From positions 1 through 50,054 of the forward strand of contig CAZQEZ010000012.1 in NCBI GenBank assembly GCA_964592475.1: a stretch of 50,054 nt of DNA, in the 5' to 3' direction. This document shows, piece by piece, positions 35,831-44,778 of this stretch (positions within the stretch are counted from its first letter, which is position 1; each line of letters begins with the position of its first letter). The DNA comes from CAZQEZ01 sp964592475 (GTDB lineage Bacteria; Bacteroidota; Bacteroidia; Cytophagales; Cyclobacteriaceae). Made by a program: the position numbers and the translations under genes. The notes beneath the pieces were generated by a model. That model was not told the DNA's origin, made no database searches, and worked only from the letters and a program-made list of their open reading frames with translations.

Positions 35831-36874
35831 ATGAAAATCATAAAAATTGCTATTTTATTTATTGCCTTATTTCAATTCATTCCTCTGGAGGCGCAAGAAT
35901 GGAAGGTTATCAGCCAAAATCTATTTTCAAAAATTAAGCAGGATACTGCATTTGCTGATGATGTGCTTAATCGTAAAACAGGTGCCCTATGGGTGGAGCC
36001 CTCCGGGGAAGTTTTCCTGGTGCTCAATGGCAATCATTCAATTTATAGCAGCAAAAATCAGGGTAAATCCTGGAAACCTTTAAAAGATGTGGTAACCCGG
36101 GGCAGGGCGTATGGCACTTACAGTATCAATTACGATTACACTACCGGACGAAAGGCTATTTACATGATCGTGCAAAAGAAAAGGATGCCGGCTCAAGGTC
36201 TTGTTTTAGATGAAAATAATCGGCTTTTGTCCTGGATTGGCAAACCGGCAGAAACCCACGACGGCTGGACCTGGGGCATGCCTGCCTGGAATAACCCGCG
36301 GTATATTATTGGCAAAGAACATCATGCCTGGGTGATTATGTGGCTGAGTAAAGATGGTGGTGAAAACTGGCAGAAACTGGATTTTAAAAGCCGCAATCCG
36401 GGTGTAGTCAATAAAAATGTATTTCTTGCCGGAAACGATGATGGCATTTACCGCAGTACTGATCAGGGAAAGAGCTTTAACAAAGTATCTGACTTTAAAA
36501 CATTGGGTAAAAACCCTGTAAGATATGGTGACAACTTTTACTGGGCTACGGAGCAGGGTGTAGTGATCAGCAGCGATGAAGGAGCCAATTGGAAATTATT
36601 GGGTGAGTCGTTGCCAGGGGTACTTTACGGGCCATTTTTTGGTAAAAGGGAATCTTCTTTACTGGTAGTAAATGAAGAAGGCTTGTATATTTCAAAAAAC
36701 AGCGGCCAATCCTGGCAGAAAATAGCCAATTATTTTGCCCCACCGCAATCGGCCCACAATGGAGAGTACAACGTGGTACACCCCACCAACAGTTATGGCT
36801 GGGATGAGGAACGGGGAATTGTCTATGTCGCAGGTTTGGGCGGTGATGTGTATAAATTATCTATTGAAAAGTAA
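35831..36874 (+). CDS. Exported Asp-box (BNR-repeat) beta-propeller protein
   Basis: This is a 347-residue protein with a signal peptide (cleavage near LEAQ). At least five Asp-box motifs (S-x-D-x-G-x-x-W) are seen: SSKNQGKSW, SKDGGENW, STDQGKSF, SSDEGANW and SKNSGQSW. This is the mark of sialidase- or sortilin-like beta-propellers. The catalytic Arg triad and Tyr of sialidases are not evident, so a non-sialidase role is more likely, perhaps glycan binding or hydrolysis of an uncharacterised bond. It lies between the FAD oxidoreductase and the sulfatase in the operon. Confidence 0.82.
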   Translation: MKIIKIAILFIALFQFIPLEAQEWKVISQNLFSKIKQDTAFADDVLNRKTGALWVEPSGEVFLVLNGNHSIYSSKNQGKSWKPLKDVVTRGRAYGTYSINYDYTTGRKAIYMIVQKKRMPAQGLVLDENNRLLSWIGKPAETHDGWTWGMPAWNNPRYIIGKEHHAWVIMWLSKDGGENWQKLDFKSRNPGVVNKNVFLAGNDDGIYRSTDQGKSFNKVSDFKTLGKNPVRYGDNFYWATEQGVVISSDEGANWKLLGESLPGVLYGPFFGKRESSLLVVNEEGLYISKNSGQSWQKIANYFAPPQSAHNGEYNVVHPTNSYGWDEERGIVYVAGLGGDVYKLSIEK

Positions 36875-36910
36875 ATGCAACAATAAATGAAATCATGAAA
36901 TCTAAACACC

Positions 36911-38442
36911 ATGAACAGATTAATTTATCTACTGATATTCCTATTACCATTTTCAACATTTGCGCAAAGCGAGACAAAACCTAACATCATTTTAATCATG
37001 GCAGACGACCTGGGCTGGCGAGATTTGAGCTGCATGGGAAGTGAGTACTATGAAACACCAGCCATTGATCAATTGGCTGCGGATGGTTTACTTTTTACCG
37101 ACGCCTACTCCGCGGCCCCAGTATGTGCTCCTACCCGTGCAGCTTTGATGACCGGTAAATCTCCTGCCCGTCTTCACCAAACAGCAGTTTTTGATCGCGA
37201 TCGTGGTGAAATGCCTTTACTACCACCACAATGGAAGCATCATTTACCGTTGGAAGAAGTTACCATAGCCGAAAGGCTGAAAAAACACGGCTATACTACA
37301 GCCATCATGGGTAAGTGGCACCTGGGAAATGAAGAAGAACTTTGGCCGGAAAACCAGGGATTTGATGTAAATATAGGCGCCTGGAATAGTGGACGACCCG
37401 ATTCTTATTTTCCTCCATATAAAAATCCGCGTTTGCCGGATGGACCGGAAGGTGAATACATGACAGACCGGTTGGCCAATGAGGCTGTAAAGTTTATAAT
37501 GAAAAATGCTGATTCGACTTTCTTTTTATATTTCGCCACCTACAACCCTCATTCACCCATTGAAGCACCGGAAGAAACTATTGCTAAATTCAAAGNNNNN
37601 NNNNNNNNNNNNNNNNNNNNNNNNNNNNNNNNNNNNNNNNNNNNNNNNNNNNNNNNNNNNNNNNNNNNNNNNNNNNNNNNNNNNNNNNNNNNNNNTACAA
37701 CCCTCATTCACCCATTGAAGCACCGGAAGAAACTATTGCTAAATTCAAAGATAAAAAACCCGATGGTGAACAGGATAATCCTGCTTATGCTGCCATGATT
37801 GCTCACCTGGACATGGCGGTGGCCAGTATAATACAAGCACTTAAAGATACTGGCGTGGAGGAAAATACCTTAATTATCTTTACTTCTGACAATGGTGGCG
37901 TGAAAACCATATGGGATTTGGAAATAACCGATAACTCGCCGCTGAGGGCAGAAAAGTTTTTATTGTATGAAGGAGGAATCCGGGTACCATTGATCGTGAA
38001 GTGGCCTGGAAAAACACCTGTCGGTGCAAAAACCAGCCAAATGGCCACCACAACAGACCTGGTACCTACGCTCATGAGTGCTATAGGATCCCCGGTTTTT
38101 GAATCAGAACTGGATGGCATAGATTTAACTCCGGTATTTCTAAATGGTGAGTCAGCAAAAATTCCACGCATGCTGGCATGGCATTACCCGCACTACATGC
38201 CGCGGCAGGATATGAAGCCCAGCAGCGCCATTCGCATGGGCGATTTTAAACTGGTACATTGGCATGAAAGTCATGGCATTGAGTTGTACAACCTGGCAGA
38301 TGACCTGGGTGAGCAAAACAACCTGGCACCCGAGATGCCAGAAAAGGCATTGGAAATGTATGACCGGTTGGAAGACTGGCGCCAGCAGGTAGATGCTTTG
38401 ATGCCAAGGCCTAATCCCGCGTATTTAAATGAGGTAAATTGA
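36911..38442 (+). CDS. S1-family sulfatase (interrupted by an assembly gap)
   Basis: This is a type I sulfatase with a signal peptide (STFAQ). Metal ligands are Asp32 and Asp33 (MADDLGW), the formylglycine site is Cys72 in CAPTR, the active-site segment MGKWHLG covers 133-139, and after the gap come TSDNGG and a C-terminal domain. It removes sulfate esters from a glycan. The gene is split by 100 N at 37596-37695, and the 55 bases before and after the gap are identical. Deleting the Ns plus one copy (155 bases) puts both halves in one frame and gives 458 residues. A Cys-type sulfatase needs a formylglycine-maturing enzyme, which is not in the window. Confidence 0.9.
37541..37750. other. Scaffold gap with duplicated 55-base flanks
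   Basis: Bases 37541-37595 are identical to 37696-37750, with exactly 100 N between. This pattern fits an assembler joining two contigs that share a k-mer of 55 bases. The true sequence probably has a single copy. Confidence 0.9.
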
Positions 38443-38479
38443 TGAAAAAACGCCTCTGGTGTGGAGGTGTTTTTTCATC
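38441..38479 (+). terminator. Terminator of the carbohydrate operon, probably bidirectional
   Basis: GATGAAAAAACGCCTC at 38441-38456 pairs with 38464-38479 (one G-U pair) around a 7-nt loop. It follows the sulfatase stop directly and can also end the converging DUF6263 gene at 38495. Confidence 0.85.
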
Positions 38480-38494
38480 AATATTTATTTTTAT

Positions 38495-39397
38495 TTAATT
38501 GGTGATTGCTGTTTTAGAAATCATTTCCATTGGAAAAGACAATCCGCCCGGAACCTGAGGGTTGTCTTTTATTTCCACCATTCCACCCATAGTTTGAGAA
38601 ATATTACCTTCCTGTATCCAGCCGGTATTTACATCTACTTTAAGAGTGGAGTTCATCGTACCTTTCAAATTATAAACTGTTGGCATCCCATTTACCATCT
38701 TTTCGCCTGTGTCAGATTCAATGCTGGATTCACGCTCCACCATTGCAATATCCCCATCTAATTTCTTTAGAGTATATTTATTATTGACTGTTCCTTCCAT
38801 GCCACCTTTAAGTTCGGTTGTGTTTTCCCAGGTATCACCTTCTCCTATTTTTTTGTTGGGAAATATGGCTGTCACCATTTCAATGTTTCCAGCCAGTGCT
38901 TCTTTTCCAAATGTTTGTCGTAATTGACTTTCCAGTTGTGTTCTTTGTGCTTCAGGCAACTCAGGAAATTGGTCGAACATGGACTTATACATAGCATCTA
39001 CATTTTTTATATCAGCAATAGTACCATCGAAGTTGATGGTTGCTATTAGTTCAAAATCAATCATTTGATTGAGAAGCTTTGTGAAAACATTTTCACTTCC
39101 AGGGTTTTTACTGTCAAATTGCATCGAACCCATGGGTGATTTCATGTTCATGGCTATGCTATTATACATTACCTTCATTTCATAGCTATTGCTGCTTTTT
39201 TGCAATACCTCGAAAGTCATGTCACTGCTGATGTCAAGATTGATATTCATTTCCTGTCCATTAATATCCTGCTTGATATCAGTATTTATTTTATAATTAT
39301 GATGATATACGTCTCCCACATTTAAATTGAGTGACAAATCAATTTTTTTGGCTGGGCTAAAACCAAGAAAAAAAACAGTTAATAATAAATATTTCAT
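38495..39397 (-). CDS. DUF6263 family exported protein
   Basis: This is a 300-residue protein with a signal peptide (to about residue 16). It is a beta-rich Asn/Met/Thr-rich protein with NVGDVYHHNYKINTDIKQDINGQEMNI at the start (quoted in parts), a central helical EAQRTQLESQLRQTFG segment, and GEGDTWENTTEL as a family signature. The family is known only as DUF6263 and is exported. It is monocistronic and probably shares the terminator at 38441-38479. Confidence 0.82.
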   Translation of the reverse strand: MKYLLLTVFFLGFSPAKKIDLSLNLNVGDVYHHNYKINTDIKQDINGQEMNINLDISSDMTFEVLQKSSNSYEMKVMYNSIAMNMKSPMGSMQFDSKNPGSENVFTKLLNQMIDFELIATINFDGTIADIKNVDAMYKSMFDQFPELPEAQRTQLESQLRQTFGKEALAGNIEMVTAIFPNKKIGEGDTWENTTELKGGMEGTVNNKYTLKKLDGDIAMVERESSIESDTGEKMVNGMPTVYNLKGTMNSTLKVDVNTGWIQEGNISQTMGGMVEIKDNPQVPGGLSFPMEMISKTAITN

Positions 39398-39497
39398 AAA
39401 ACAGTGTTAAGATTAAAACATGCTGCTAAAGTAAATGATAATTACCTAAACAGAATAAATTATAGCGATATTTATTCTGAATAATTGAGATTAATAA

Positions 39498-39773
39498 ATC
39501 GAACATTATGGTTTAGTTCATGCCGATGGGGCAATGGTGGGCAAGGAACATGGCTGGCAATCGGATGCCATTACCAGCCATTTCAACTTATTTTAACTTA
39601 CCCGCCATTCTGATCATCACATGCTGGCTCATAAGCCTTATCACACATTGGAGTCTCACGAGGAAAGCCCGGAACTACCTATCGGCTATTTTGGCATGTT
39701 TTACATTGCTCTGCTACCACCGTTATTTTTCCAAATGATGGATAAGGCAATATCTGAACCTCAACATTCATGA
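39498..39773 (+). pseudogene. 3' remnant of an AlkB-type alkane 1-monooxygenase gene
   Basis: Read in one frame from 39498, the 92 codons give IEHYGL, KEHGWQSDAITSHFNLF, an in-frame TAA (39594-39596), then LTRHSDHHMLAHKPYHTL and ELPIGYFGMFYIALLPP, ending in TGA. IEHYGL, RHSDHH and the P-x-GY-x-M-x-x-A-L-x-PP pattern are hallmarks of the C-terminal quarter of integral-membrane AlkB hydroxylases, and the His boxes are diiron ligands. About three quarters of the gene is missing upstream, so this is a decayed fragment. It is not listed as a gene by simple ORF calling because of the stop. Confidence 0.82.
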
Positions 39774-39850
39774 GCTATAGAACTTTACACGTGACGTATT
39801 TTGGTTTTTTAGTTTAGAATTATAGTACTTACGTGATCACGCTATCATCT

Positions 39851-40258
39851 TCAATCCGGAACTCCTGTTTTACACTGCTGGCAATGGCGATAATTGATTA
39901 TATGCGTGATGACCAATGCAATGGAACCCGCATACATAAACCAGTGACCAAATGATAGCTCAAGCAGTTCGGATAAAAGCCCGAAAGCGAATACTCCCCA
40001 TGCAGCCCATAATATCCATTTGATTTGCGCATGAGTCGTGTGCCTGGCCGAATACCACACTGCCAATAGACTCAATGCCAGAAAAACATAATCCAACGCC
40101 GCCCATAAGCCATGGTGGTGATCATGCTCACCTAAAGTACTGGCTAAAGCAGGTTTGGCGACAAAAAAAATTGGGGTGAGTGTGCAGTGAATAGCACACA
40201 GACCACTGGCAGCAGTTCCGAGCCAGTCTGAATAATTCATTTTTTTAATTGTATTCAT
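39851..40258 (-). CDS. MerC-domain membrane protein
   Basis: This is a 135-residue protein with about four membrane helices. It has the MerC signature GLCAIHC (Cys21, Cys25), a His-rich loop GEHDHHHGLW, and a C-terminal HCQQCK motif. MerC proteins carry mercuric ions across the inner membrane in mer operons; many chromosomal homologues occur without mer genes, and the metal is then uncertain. It is the last gene of the ABC-exporter/reductase operon, which fits handling of a thiol-seeking metal, but no merR or merA is present. Confidence 0.85.
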   Translation of the reverse strand: MNTIKKMNYSDWLGTAASGLCAIHCTLTPIFFVAKPALASTLGEHDHHHGLWAALDYVFLALSLLAVWYSARHTTHAQIKWILWAAWGVFAFGLLSELLELSFGHWFMYAGSIALVITHIINYRHCQQCKTGVPD

Positions 40259-40283
40259 TTTATAAAATTTGTATTATCATTTT

Positions 40284-41198
40284 CTATTGAAATTCTTCTT
40301 CAATGAGTTCTTTGTTTGCCAAAGCACCGGCAACATTCCCATTGGCTACTGCATTGGCTATAGATCTCATCGGAGAGGTATTATCTCCACATGCGAATAC
40401 GCCCGGTACGGTTGTTGTTTGAAAAAGGTCAACTTTTAAATATCCCTGCTCAGTAATCTCACAGCCCAATTTTTCGGGAATATCGCTGTGCTGAACAAAA
40501 GGGAATCTTGCATACACTGCTTTCACAGGTATTTTCGCACCATTTTTCAGCACCATATTTTGTAACAATCCTTTCGATTGTTCCACCTTTATCACTTCTT
40601 GCTCCACAATTTTAATCGCATGTTTTTTTAATTTCTCAGTCTGATCATCACTGAGTGTAGATTTGGCGGAGGTAAACAGGGTTAGATCATTGGTCCAGTT
40701 GGATATCAGCTTGGCAAATTCAAATCCGATGTCGCCATTGGCCCATATGCCTGTAGCTTCATTTCGATATTGGTAGCCATGACAATAAGGACAATGGATA
40801 ATGGAAATACCCCAGCAATTGGCAAAACCTTCTACTTCCGGCAAAAGATCCTTGATGCCCGAGGCAAAAATTAATTTCCTGGCCCTATATGCTTCGCCCG
40901 ATTGCAATTTGACTTCAAAGCCCGCTTCCGTTTTTATTCCTGTAGTAGCAAGGCCATTAAAAAATTGGATAGTTTTATATTGTTCCAGTTGTTGCCGGGC
41001 AAGTGAAGCAATTTGTTTGGGGGTATTGCCATCTTGCGTCAAAAAATTATGCGATTTTGGAGTCTGTCTATTACAAGGTAAACCACTGTCAATAATGAGA
41101 ACTTTTCTCATTGCCCTGCCCAATGCCATCCCTGCAGAAAGCCCTGCATAGCTTCCACCAATTATAATAACATCATAATTTTGATTGTTGTGTGTCAT
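40284..41198 (-). CDS. Thioredoxin-reductase-like FAD/NAD(P)-dependent oxidoreductase
   Basis: The 304-residue enzyme has an FAD Rossmann fold at the N-terminus (VIIIGGSYAG, residues 10-19), a CPYC redox motif (Cys136, Cys139) and the FAD-binding C-terminal motif GVFACGD. The NAD(P) loop (WANGDIGFE) departs from the normal GxGxxG. It probably reduces a disulphide or thiol partner. It is cotranscribed with the ABC transporter genes (33 nt after the permease) and MerC (25 nt before). Confidence 0.88.
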   Translation of the reverse strand: MTHNNQNYDVIIIGGSYAGLSAGMALGRAMRKVLIIDSGLPCNRQTPKSHNFLTQDGNTPKQIASLARQQLEQYKTIQFFNGLATTGIKTEAGFEVKLQSGEAYRARKLIFASGIKDLLPEVEGFANCWGISIIHCPYCHGYQYRNEATGIWANGDIGFEFAKLISNWTNDLTLFTSAKSTLSDDQTEKLKKHAIKIVEQEVIKVEQSKGLLQNMVLKNGAKIPVKAVYARFPFVQHSDIPEKLGCEITEQGYLKVDLFQTTTVPGVFACGDNTSPMRSIANAVANGNVAGALANKELIEEEFQ

Positions 41199-41231
41199 AA
41201 TTTTCTATGGTTGCACCAGGAAAGGGTAAGT

Positions 41232-42554
41232 TTACTCATCGATTGCTAATTCTTTATTGTATTCCAAATACTTTATTTTATCTACTTTTGTATCATTCCA
41301 GGTATCCAATACCAATACTCGTATTTGCTTATCTATCACCTTCTGTATTTCATCGCGGTATTGCTGGTAATCATCAAAATGTGATTTGGAAATTTTATTT
41401 AAACTATTTTGAAAAGATGGAATAGGATTAACCCAAAGGAAGGATTGAATTAGTTTATTTTTTGATCGGTTCTCGTTTTCTATTGAAGTGATACTCCTTT
41501 TCATCATCTCGTTTACCAATGCTGTTGTCGATTGATTTCTGGCAGTTTCCTTTCTTGTACTATCCTCGTCTACAGGAGTACCTTCAATTTCAGGAAACAT
41601 TGCAAATAATCGTGCCTGGATAACACTATCCGGCAGCCTATACAATTGTTGTCTATCATCTCTGGTTGCGGCGATATATTCGGTCATTAAGTTTACAGGC
41701 TTTTCTATGCTAATCCATTGATGAACCACAGCAGGAATAACAAAAGCCAATATCATCCATAGACCGGCCATTTGCAAAGTGGTATCAATAATACGCTTAC
41801 CTCGCCAAAGAATAAAAAAATAAAGCATTGACCAAAAAAGTAGATAAATAAGGCTGTAAAACAGCATTTGGCCAAAAGCAACAGGAATCAGAGTAAATAC
41901 ATTGGTTAAAATACCTCCATAAACCAATAAGCTGACTATTACAACAAATATTAATACTAAGTAGAACGTTACTCTACTCAGCAACCAAACCTTTTGGGAG
42001 CCTACTTGTACTTCAATGATTGGTAAAAAACACTGTTCAGCTTCAGCACTTTTCAAATTGTAGAGAAGTATTAGCAAAAGCAAAGGCAACAGGTAAAGTA
42101 AGGCAAAAGAAAAATCCAGCGTACCCACTTGCAGTCGTTCAGGATTGGCGATTTCATTGGTCATATCCGGGTCATAAGGATTTGCCAGAAAGGTGACCCG
42201 TTTGTAATATCCATACTGCTCAGCTTGGCCAATATTGTAAACTAATGCAGGTGAAGGGGTCTTGAAATAATAAATACCATTATACCAAATTGCCCAGAAA
42301 GGAGTACTCAAATCTATCCATGGTCGATCTTCCGGTCCCTTTTGGCCTTTATCATAATAGGCAATGTATTTTTGCCGATCTGTTTCTGCCTGCTCTTTTA
42401 TTTTCCCAATCTCTTCTATTTGTACCTGGTAAAGTGTTGCCCCATTGTGAAGGCCATAAAGTGCTGCTACTACAAACAGAACCAGGGCAACTATCTTGAA
42501 GGGATTTCTGCTAAAATGTTTCCACTCGTATAAAAAAACATTGATTGCTTTCAT
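41232..42554 (-). CDS. ABC-2 transporter permease with DUF3526
   Basis: The 440-residue membrane protein has one N-terminal helix (about residues 20-37), a large extracytoplasmic region and six or so helices in the middle (about 150-290). This is the DUF3526/ABC-2 permease layout. It works with the ATPase encoded at 43967 and the sister permease gene at 42551. Its ATG overlaps the sister permease stop by four bases. What the exporter carries is not known. Confidence 0.85.
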   Translation of the reverse strand: MKAINVFLYEWKHFSRNPFKIVALVLFVVAALYGLHNGATLYQVQIEEIGKIKEQAETDRQKYIAYYDKGQKGPEDRPWIDLSTPFWAIWYNGIYYFKTPSPALVYNIGQAEQYGYYKRVTFLANPYDPDMTNEIANPERLQVGTLDFSFALLYLLPLLLLILLYNLKSAEAEQCFLPIIEVQVGSQKVWLLSRVTFYLVLIFVVIVSLLVYGGILTNVFTLIPVAFGQMLFYSLIYLLFWSMLYFFILWRGKRIIDTTLQMAGLWMILAFVIPAVVHQWISIEKPVNLMTEYIAATRDDRQQLYRLPDSVIQARLFAMFPEIEGTPVDEDSTRKETARNQSTTALVNEMMKRSITSIENENRSKNKLIQSFLWVNPIPSFQNSLNKISKSHFDDYQQYRDEIQKVIDKQIRVLVLDTWNDTKVDKIKYLEYNKELAIDE

Positions 42555-43960
42555 ATGATTTGTATTTTTTTGGTTGCCCCAATTAATAATATGGATACAA
42601 ATAATGACCAGAATACCAATAATAGCAGGTCAAACAGATAGTTCGGAAACATTGATGATATCGTGGTGGGTCGATACTCATAATCCGGAACCGATTTAAA
42701 AAAATCATTTTCTGCTTTCCATCCCCAATCACCAGTTTTTGAGCCGCCATAGGCTTGTTTATCATTGAGTGTTTTAATAAATTCCCTACGGTATGTTTCT
42801 ACCTGTAGCAAAAACTCCTGGTGGTGCAGGTTATCACTGCCAGCATAGCCCATACTTGCATTTTGCAAAGAAATAAACGGATTGATAATTCCTGCCATCT
42901 GATAACTGCGCTTTTGTTTTACCAGTACTTTTCGCAGGTTGCCAAAATGCTTATCCCAAACTTGATTACCATATTCTTCATCGGCCTGCATTACGATACC
43001 ATCAAAATTTACGGATAATTGCGAAAGACTGTCTACTCCATAAACTTGCAAAACACTGTCTTGTAAGGCTTTGGCGCGTTGATCTGCAGGATTGTGGCCG
43101 TCTACTCCATTGGAGCGGTCACTCTTCATAGCTGCCTGAAAATCATTGCGGCTGGGTAACTTGTGCCATTTTTCCATGGATGTCATAAAAATATTAGGAA
43201 TGAAAATCGTCCACAAAATCCAAATGCCAATCATGGAGGTAAGTGCAACTGTGGAATTTTGCCAGCGGGCTGAAAAGAGAATGGTAAGTCCACTTATTAT
43301 AAAATAATACATGGCATAGGAAAAATAAAACAGAATGACCCGAACGACCACATCCGAATTGATACTTTGAAGATTGAAAATAGTATAGGTCACGATGGTT
43401 AGGGTCAATAACCCCAATCCGTAAAGCCAGATTGAAAATATTTTTGCCCAAATAATGGAGGAAAGCTTAGTGCCTTGTAATACAAGTAGTTTTAGCCTTC
43501 CACTTTGCTTTTCACTGGTGAGGCTGTGAAATGCCAAAAAAACCAGTACAAGCGGTAGAATATATTGCAAAAGTAAAGCGCTTTTAAGTTTCCCGAATTT
43601 AGATACAGACTGCATTTGAGAAGCCTCTGAGTGGACCATTTCATTTTGTACGTGTCCTTCTACCCTCAGCACGTTACCCGTGATGCTTTGTACTCCTTCA
43701 TCCAGGCTGCTTAGCATGTTGGAGGGTTTGAACACATAGGTGCCATAGTGGGCGGCACTGTGTGGGTTCATTGCTTCGATACTTTCCCATTGTTGCCTGA
43801 TTTCCTTTTTTGCAGTGATGTATTGCTCATTCTGCTTTTTGATTTGGAGATTTCCAAGAAAAATTGATGTTCCCAGGATCAAAAGAAAGACCAGTGAAAT
43901 TGCCAACAATAACCGGTTTCTAATCAAATATTTCCATTCGTTTTGTATGATATACCACAT
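42551..43960 (-). CDS. ABC-2 transporter permease with DUF3526 (second subunit)
   Basis: The 469-residue membrane protein has the same layout as its neighbour: an N-terminal helix (about residues 18-36), an extracytoplasmic domain, helices clustered at about 135-260, and one at the C-terminal end. The two permeases are diverged copies and probably form a heterodimer. The gene follows the ATPase gene by 6 nt. Confidence 0.85.
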   Translation of the reverse strand: MWYIIQNEWKYLIRNRLLLAISLVFLLILGTSIFLGNLQIKKQNEQYITAKKEIRQQWESIEAMNPHSAAHYGTYVFKPSNMLSSLDEGVQSITGNVLRVEGHVQNEMVHSEASQMQSVSKFGKLKSALLLQYILPLVLVFLAFHSLTSEKQSGRLKLLVLQGTKLSSIIWAKIFSIWLYGLGLLTLTIVTYTIFNLQSINSDVVVRVILFYFSYAMYYFIISGLTILFSARWQNSTVALTSMIGIWILWTIFIPNIFMTSMEKWHKLPSRNDFQAAMKSDRSNGVDGHNPADQRAKALQDSVLQVYGVDSLSQLSVNFDGIVMQADEEYGNQVWDKHFGNLRKVLVKQKRSYQMAGIINPFISLQNASMGYAGSDNLHHQEFLLQVETYRREFIKTLNDKQAYGGSKTGDWGWKAENDFFKSVPDYEYRPTTISSMFPNYLFDLLLLVFWSLFVSILLIGATKKIQII

Positions 43961-43966
43961 ATGCCC

Positions 43967-44668
43967 TTAACTTTTCATAAATTCCATATACAACGATTCC
44001 AACTCATGGGCACTTACATCCTCACTGTTAAGTTCTTTTACCAGTTCACCCTGTTTTAAAATGCCAATACGGCTGCATACTTCCCTTACCCTAAAAATAT
44101 CATGTGAAGCCATGAGTATGGCCGCACCTTCGGCAGCCAGTTTTTTTAACAATACGGAGAGTTCGTTACTAGCCAGGGGGTCTAAACCACTGGCAGGCTC
44201 ATCGAGCAGCAAAACCTTGGCTTTTTTGGCGCAGGCGATCGCAATTCCTACTTTTTGGCGCATACCTTTTGAGTATTCCGACACTTTTTTATTATGAGCA
44301 TCCGGCTGTAATCCACTGACTGCCAATAACTCTTTAAGTTCCCTGGGAGCATACTTCAATCCTGCTATTTTGCAGAAATAATCCAGGTTTTCCAAGCCGG
44401 TCAGGTAGGGATACAGATTAACATTTTCAGAAATATATCCTGTGATCTTACGAATATTTTTTACATTATGGCAGACATCCATTTCATGAATATTGATAGT
44501 GCCTTCATCGGGTTTTATAAAGCCGAGTAACATATGGATAGTTGTAGATTTTCCAGCGCCATTGGCTCCGAGAAGACCGAGAATTTCACCTTGTTTTATT
44601 TGCAAGTTGAGATTTTGAACTGCTGTAGATCCTTTAAACGATTTACTAACATTATAAAGCTGTACCAT
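43967..44668 (-). CDS. ABC transporter ATP-binding protein
   Basis: This is a 233-residue ATPase of an ABC-2 exporter. Walker A is GANGAGKST, the signature is SEYSKGMRQK (in place of LSGGQ), and Walker B is VLLLDEPASGLDPLA, followed by the H-loop region ASHD. I start it at the ATG at 44668. The open frame extends to 44809 but that part covers the promoter and both operator boxes. It heads an operon with two DUF3526 permeases, a reductase and MerC. Confidence 0.92.
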   Translation of the reverse strand: MVQLYNVSKSFKGSTAVQNLNLQIKQGEILGLLGANGAGKSTTIHMLLGFIKPDEGTINIHEMDVCHNVKNIRKITGYISENVNLYPYLTGLENLDYFCKIAGLKYAPRELKELLAVSGLQPDAHNKKVSEYSKGMRQKVGIAIACAKKAKVLLLDEPASGLDPLASNELSVLLKKLAAEGAAILMASHDIFRVREVCSRIGILKQGELVKELNSEDVSAHELESLYMEFMKS

Positions 44669-44682
44669 ATCCTGAATTAAAA

Positions 44683-44697
44683 TGCAACAATGTTGCA
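44683..44697. promoter_or_regulatory. Operator box 1, TGCAACA-A-TGTTGCA
   Basis: A perfect 7-1-7 inverted repeat lies just downstream of, and overlapping by two bases, the -7 element of the minus-strand ABC operon promoter. The 7-1-7 layout is typical of Fur-family operators. Identical to box 3. Confidence 0.8.
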
Positions 44698-44727
44698 AAT
44701 ATAAATATAAACAATAATTACCTGCAA
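44696..44727 (-). promoter_or_regulatory. Promoter of the ABC exporter-reductase-merC operon
   Basis: On the minus strand TTG (complement of 44725-44727) and TATATTTG (complement of 44696-44703) are separated by 21 nt, an excellent Bacteroidota promoter. The TTG falls inside box 2 and the end of the -7 element touches box 1. Confidence 0.7.
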
Positions 44728-44737
44728 CATTGTTGCT
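44723..44737. promoter_or_regulatory. Operator box 2, TGCAACA-T-TGTTGCt
   Basis: A 7-1-7 repeat with one mismatch at the last base. It covers the -33 TTG of the ABC operon and lies immediately upstream of TATAATTTG (44738-44746), a near-match -7 for the divergent superoxide dismutase gene. Its centre is 40 bp from that of box 1. Confidence 0.75.
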
Positions 44738-44778
44738 TATAATTTGTTTTACATCATCATAGACCAAATTTAAACAAC

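Noticed and set aside
37696..37750. A true 55-bp direct repeat in the sulfatase gene
   Set aside because: The copies abut a gap of exactly 100 N and their removal restores the frame, so they are one sequence counted twice.
39520..39738. A 72-codon gene on the plus strand
   Set aside because: Its product has no sensible features, and another frame of the same DNA encodes clear AlkB motifs.
39851..40258. A mercury-resistance operon
   Set aside because: MerC is present but merR, merA, merT and merP are absent, and the neighbouring reductase lacks MerA features.
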